Below are positions 60,736 to 64,000 of a DNA stretch of 64,000 nucleotides, one piece after another. Every line of letters begins with the position of its first letter. Within the stretch, counting starts at the first letter, position 1. The translations under genes and the position numbers were made by a program. This DNA comes from JAJYIW01 sp963781665 (GTDB taxonomy: Bacteria > Chloroflexota > Anaerolineae > Anaerolineales > Anaerolineaceae). Where the stretch lies: contig CAWAGA010000002.1 of NCBI GenBank assembly GCA_963781665.1, positions 2,170,001 to 2,234,000 on the forward strand, in the 5' to 3' direction. The notes beneath the pieces were generated by a model. It did not search any database, had not been told where the DNA came from, and saw only the letters and a program-made list of their open reading frames with translations.

Positions 60736-61121
60736 TGGCGGCGTGGACCAGCGCAGAGCTCACCCAGATCGGAAATGCAGAAGAACTGAAGATCGCCTCA
60801 CGTAGACACGACGGCATGCTGCGAAAACCGGTGACGATTTGAGTCGTCCGCCACGGCGACGACCTCTACGTCCGATCCGTTAACGGGCGCACCTCCGCCT
60901 GGTTTCGAGGCGTCCAGGTGCGGCATGAAGGTCAGATTCAGGCGGGCGGCGTCGACAAAGACGTCACCTTCGTAAACGCCGCCCCAGACATCAATGACCA
61001 GATCGACGCCACCTACTGCACAAAGTACAGCCGCTACGCCGCAAGCATCATCAACCACATCGTTAGCCCTGCGGCACGATCCGCGACAATTAAACTGGTG
61101 CCGCTCTCAACGAATTTGTAG
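60735..61121 (+). pseudogene. DUF2255 family gene with nonsense codon
   Basis: 128 codons matching DUF2255: TSAELTQIGNAEELKIASRR, then VVRHGDDLYVRSVNGRTSAW and GGVDKDVTFVNAAPDINDQI with a normal end. TGA at 60840-60842 falls where the family has Trp (TGG to TGA), after KPVTI. Otherwise the frame is open. A single substitution makes it a pseudogene unless TGA is read through. Confidence 0.78.
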
Positions 61122-61285
61122 TTCAACAACTACAGCCCACTTGGGACTGAAATCCAGGTAATCCATAAATGACCAAAGCGAATCTGGAATTTAGCAATTG
61201 CCACCTCACATTAGAGCGTGAGTGCTGATTATGCTGTAAACTATTCTTGACTTCTCTTTTCGCGTAATCGAGGAGCAATATCACA

Positions 61286-61482
61286 GCTAAAATCCTGATC
61301 CTGGGCGGGTATGGTTTACGGGTAAGCTGTTAGGACGGCATCTGCTGGCGGAAACCGGCCTGGAAGTCCTGATCGCAGGACGTCATGTAGAAAAGCCAGG
61401 GCTTATGCCGGCCTATTGAACGCTATATTTCCGGGCGAGCGGGCCGCGGCCGAATACGTAGATGCAGCCAACAGCCAGAGCC
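61286..61482 (+). pseudogene. Saccharopine-dehydrogenase-like reductase, N-terminal remnant
   Basis: The sequence KILILGGYG, then (after one missing T near 61317) TGKLLGRHLLAETGLEVLIAG, then (after one missing G near 61399) ARAYAGLLNAIFPGERAAAE reads as the Rossmann start of a saccharopine-dehydrogenase/enoyl-reductase family protein spread over three frames. The remaining 250 or so residues are gone. Confidence 0.62.
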
Positions 61483-61525
61483 TGTGTGCGGCACAAAAGG
61501 AAAGAAAATTAAAAGGATACATACC

Positions 61526-62497
61526 ATGCATAATGTTCCCATTCCCAATACCGATCTTAACCCCTCCGTCCTATGCCTGGGCACCGGCAACATGGGCGCC
61601 ACCATCGACCGGGAGACATCTTTCGCCATGCTGGATGCGTTCATCGAGAACGACGGAAATTTCCTGGACACAGCCAGGGTCTACAGCGACTGGATCCCTG
61701 GCGAAACCAGCCGCAGCGAAAAGTTGCTCGGCGCCTGGATGAAAAAGCGTAAAAATCGCAGGCGGGCCATCGTGGCGACCAAAGGCGCCCACCCCGACCT
61801 GCGCACGATGAACGTCCAACAACTCTCCCCGCAAGAAATCGAATCCGATGTGAATGCCAGCCTGGAGAACTTACAGATCGACACCATCGATCTCTATTGG
61901 CTGCATCGCGACGATCCTACCCGCCCGGTCGCCGAGATTATGGAGACGCTCGCCGCTCAAGCCAAATCCGGTAAGATCCGCTATTATGGCTGTTCCAACT
62001 GGCGGTTGGACCGCATCCAGGCAGCCCAGGCCTGCGCCGCCGGTCAGCGGTACCCCGGTTTCGCCGGCGTGCAGAACCTATGGAACCTGGCAAAGGTCAA
62101 TCGGGAGTCATTGACCGAGGCAAGCCTGGCAGCCATGGATCAATCCCTGTGGGACTATCACAAGGCCACCCGGCTCGCCGCCATCCCCTACTCGAGCCAG
62201 GCCAACGGGCTCTTCCAGAAGCTGGAAAGCGGCCAGGCTGAACGCATCGCACCCTCCCAGCGAGAGATGTTCATGAACTCCGAGACACAAGCCCGCTTCA
62301 GGCGGGTCTTGGAACTCAAGGCCCAGACCGGCTTCACCATCAGCCAGATCGTGCTGGGCTACCTGACTGGCCAGCCATTCCCCACCATCCCGGTTATCGG
62401 CCCGAAGAATATGGACCAGCTCGAAGACAGCCTGTCGGGGGCAGACGTGGCGCTAACCGTGGCGCAAATTGGGTATCTCGAAGGGACAGGATCGTAG
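61526..62497 (+). CDS. Aldo/keto reductase family protein
   Basis: A 323-residue NADPH-dependent reductase, intact. Catalytic tetrad: Asp and Tyr in NFLDTARVYSDWIPGE, Lys in IVATKGAHPD, His in DLYWLHRDDP. The C-terminal cofactor end IPVIGPKNMDQLEDSL is normal. Start 61526 is the ATG after AAAAGGA; the upstream open codons are part of the saccharopine-type remnant. It is followed by a T-rich terminator and is the only intact reductase of this decayed region. Confidence 0.9.
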   Translation: MHNVPIPNTDLNPSVLCLGTGNMGATIDRETSFAMLDAFIENDGNFLDTARVYSDWIPGETSRSEKLLGAWMKKRKNRRRAIVATKGAHPDLRTMNVQQLSPQEIESDVNASLENLQIDTIDLYWLHRDDPTRPVAEIMETLAAQAKSGKIRYYGCSNWRLDRIQAAQACAAGQRYPGFAGVQNLWNLAKVNRESLTEASLAAMDQSLWDYHKATRLAAIPYSSQANGLFQKLESGQAERIAPSQREMFMNSETQARFRRVLELKAQTGFTISQIVLGYLTGQPFPTIPVIGPKNMDQLEDSLSGADVALTVAQIGYLEGTGS

Positions 62498-62517
62498 CTC
62501 ATAGGAATGAGGGAACT

Positions 62518-62537
62518 GGGGGTACCCCCTTTTTTTC
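62518..62537 (+). terminator. Terminator after aldo/keto reductase
   Basis: GGGGG-TA-CCCCC (62518-62529) followed by eight T bases. The stem is short with a tight loop (effectively 4 bp with a 4-nt loop), but the GC content and T-run favour termination. Confidence 0.6.
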
Positions 62538-62746
62538 TTTCGGAGCGAAACCAGCCCGGTTTAAGGGCAGAATCTCGCACGCCGATGGCTACGAGTTGAC
62601 CGCCGTTCAGGGGTTGCTTGACTGCTGCAGTACCTGGATGGGACCGCCCGCCGGCCCCTTCTTTGGTTGATGGGTCACCTGGCCGAGCCCGACTGGCTGT
62701 TCGGAGACATGCAGCGCATGGGGTTGAGTGTGTCCGTTTCTGCTCT

Positions 62747-63604
62747 TTAAGCTGCCTTGACCTCTCTCCACGAATAGATAAAAGCAGGGATGGCGATCAA
62801 GACCATGAACAAGCCGATCAAAAAGTAACCGGCGTCGATCGGGAGAAAACGGTCCAGCCCCAGGAGTATTGCGCCGCCAAAGGCAACGAAAAGAAAACCG
62901 CCGAACAGCAGCGTCCGCCCGCCGGTCTGAGCGCCAACCCGCTTGATCTGGTCCTCCGACAAGGCATGCGATCGGCGTAACGAGGCCCCGAATACAAAGC
63001 CGACGACTGCCAGGACGATCATGGTGCCAATCCCGAAGAGCAGCCCGGGCAGGAAGCCCATCCAGGCTGTTGGCATGGCTGGGGCAGCAACGGTGTTGAT
63101 GAAGAGCGAGAAACCTCCAAAACCAAACCCAGCGATGAAGCCGTGGATCAACGTCCAACCGACAGGCGGGGGGGCTGGATCGAGGGTTTCGGCCGGGTGA
63201 TGGGTCCTGGTCAGGACCGAGACGGACCGGCCCATTTCACGGGCGGCATCGTGATGATGGCCCAGGATGTGGAAATGGACGTAGCGGTTTTTTTTCAAAA
63301 CGATTCCACCGGCAATGGTCATTGCCAGGCCGACGATAAAATACACGATGGCATTGATCGCCGGAGTGATCAGGAACGGAGCCAGAGCCAGGTAAGATAC
63401 TTCAGACAGCAGCGCTCTTTGGATCGTAAATGCCGCCGAAAAGTAAAGCCCGGCTTTGAGGCCTGCTTTGCCGCTGGCGCTGCCGATCGCATAGCTGAAG
63501 GTGATCGGCCAGGTGTGTTCGTCAGGCAGGATGCCGTGGAGCAGGCCGAAAAGGAGCGAGTAAACAAGTGCAGTAAGTGCAGTCATAAGATTATTTAACG
63601 CCAT
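62747..63604 (-). CDS. NicO-like membrane transporter (nickel/cobalt family)
   Basis: A 285-residue polytopic membrane protein with about seven helices. The first helix carries H-x-x-x-x-D-E-H (H23 to H30 in LHGILPDEHTW), close to the H-x4-D-H metal motif of nickel/cobalt permeases; a His-rich cytoplasmic loop (VHFHILGHHHD) and a further TLIHGFIAGFGFGGF helix support divalent-metal transport. Specificity is unknown. The start at 63604 has no strong ribosome site; M7 is possible. Region 62538-62746 beyond its end holds no clear gene. Confidence 0.78.
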   Translation of the reverse strand: MALNNLMTALTALVYSLLFGLLHGILPDEHTWPITFSYAIGSASGKAGLKAGLYFSAAFTIQRALLSEVSYLALAPFLITPAINAIVYFIVGLAMTIAGGIVLKKNRYVHFHILGHHHDAAREMGRSVSVLTRTHHPAETLDPAPPPVGWTLIHGFIAGFGFGGFSLFINTVAAPAMPTAWMGFLPGLLFGIGTMIVLAVVGFVFGASLRRSHALSEDQIKRVGAQTGGRTLLFGGFLFVAFGGAILLGLDRFLPIDAGYFLIGLFMVLIAIPAFIYSWREVKAA

Positions 63605-63765
63605 TCAAGAGGACCTGTAAAGGTCCAGTGTTTTCTCCTAATTAGATGCGCTCATTCGTCAAAAGATACCCCTTACCAATTGGATAACCTTATCTGGACA
63701 GAATACCTTTCATGCCATAGAATTACAACCAGGATGGCATCTTCGACAAAAATGGTTCAATCCCT

Positions 63766-64000
63766 TTGAAGCGTACTTTCAACCTCCTGGCTGGTCTGGT
63801 GGTGCTGGCGATCCTGGCTGCAGGCTGCAGCGGGTTCAACCCGCCCGTCGGCACGCAGGCCGCGCCAGCGACAGTTTCTGCAACGAACGTCCCATCTGCG
63901 ACGCCTACCCTCCCCCCGCAGGCTTCCGCTACAGTCGCAGCGGTCGAAGCCGCTTCTCCCAGCCCGGAACCTGGGCTGCAGAACCCCCATTACCAAATCC
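63766..64000 (+). CDS. Exported lipoprotein, 3' end outside the window
   Basis: The frame is open to the window end. It starts at TTG 63766 (KRTFNLLAGLVVLAILAAGC), a lipoprotein signal with lipobox L-A-A-G-C, and continues as a Thr/Ala/Pro/Val-rich stalk (PSATPTLPPQASATVAAVEA), then PGLQNPHYQI. An in-frame TAG lies at about 63715, so the start is between there and the signal; TTG is the only usual start codon near. Divergent from the NicO-like gene. Function unknown. Confidence 0.7.
   Translation, partial: MKRTFNLLAGLVVLAILAAGCSGFNPPVGTQAAPATVSATNVPSATPTLPPQASATVAAVEAASPSPEPGLQNPHYQI

Noticed and set aside
62538..62746. Possible C-terminal gene scrap (LLQYLDGTARRPLLWLM to a TAA)
   Set aside because: The stretch looks protein-like but is too short to assign; it may equally be chance, so it was not called.
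1..64000. CRISPR array, tRNA, rRNA, insertion sequence or prophage
   Set aside because: No regularly spaced direct repeats at DNA level, no cloverleaf or rRNA signature and no transposase or integrase protein found on either strand.

Overview
The window reads as chromosomal DNA of an uncultured Chloroflexota bacterium, most likely Anaerolineae. This is an inference from style: lipoproteins with Thr/Pro/Ala/Ser-rich stalks behind the lipobox, several TTG starts backed by good Shine-Dalgarno sites, LytR-CpsA-Psr and YqeK-type proteins, DUF608/GH116 enzymes, HemQ, a DUF362 plus polyferredoxin pair, and TadE/TadG minor pilins. I saw no rRNA, tRNA, CRISPR array, phage or transposase gene. Genes sit on both strands in short operons.

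Layout. 0-9 kb: a PhyH dioxygenase, a TMEM175-like channel, a GH116-like glycosidase, a lipoprotein, a frameshifted XRE regulator with 29-residue LAPFL repeats plus a small membrane protein, a VOC protein and an LCP protein. 9-14 kb: a translationally coupled pair (helical-barrel protein and acetyltransferase-like protein), then two paralogous alanine-dehydrogenase-like genes arranged tail to tail. 14-19 kb: a MarR regulator with a clear promoter/operator, then a heterodimeric ABC exporter. 19-23 kb: a cytidylate-kinase-like gene and a decayed stretch with a CapK/PaaK remnant and a broken haem operon in which hemQ is intact but a deletion joins the start of hemH to the second half of hemL. 23-34 kb: SHOCT protein, cyclophilin, AGE epimerase, TadG-TadE-TadE operon, second GH116-like gene, YhdH reductase, UxuA. 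34-41 kb: GH127-like glycosidase, serine beta-lactamase-like hydrolase, GNAT, malic enzyme and an ABC-permease pseudogene. 41-49 kb: sigma/anti-sigma pair, toxin-antitoxin locus with a broken toxin, exported helical protein, P-loop kinase, MFS carrier, broken WYL regulator and an orphan ECF sigma factor. 49-57 kb: orphan response regulator, two lipoproteins, YqeK-like HD protein and a second heterodimeric ABC exporter. 57-64 kb: a MerR regulator with a classical long-spacer promoter, DUF362 lipoprotein, polyferredoxin, a run of five broken redox genes, an intact aldo/keto reductase, a NicO-like membrane protein and a lipoprotein running off the end.

The carbohydrate genes (two GH116-like, GH127-like, AGE epimerase, UxuA) suggest use of plant or microbial glycans, but they are scattered and not one operon. 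The most striking general feature is gene decay: at least ten loci carry frameshifts, nonsense codons or deletions. Some single-base lesions could be assembly errors. The haem deletion, the shortened carboxymuconolactone-decarboxylase-like gene and the multiply damaged PIN toxin cannot be explained by one miscalled base. A second general feature is that many 3' ends carry long perfect hairpins without a following T-run, several overlapping the stop codon.
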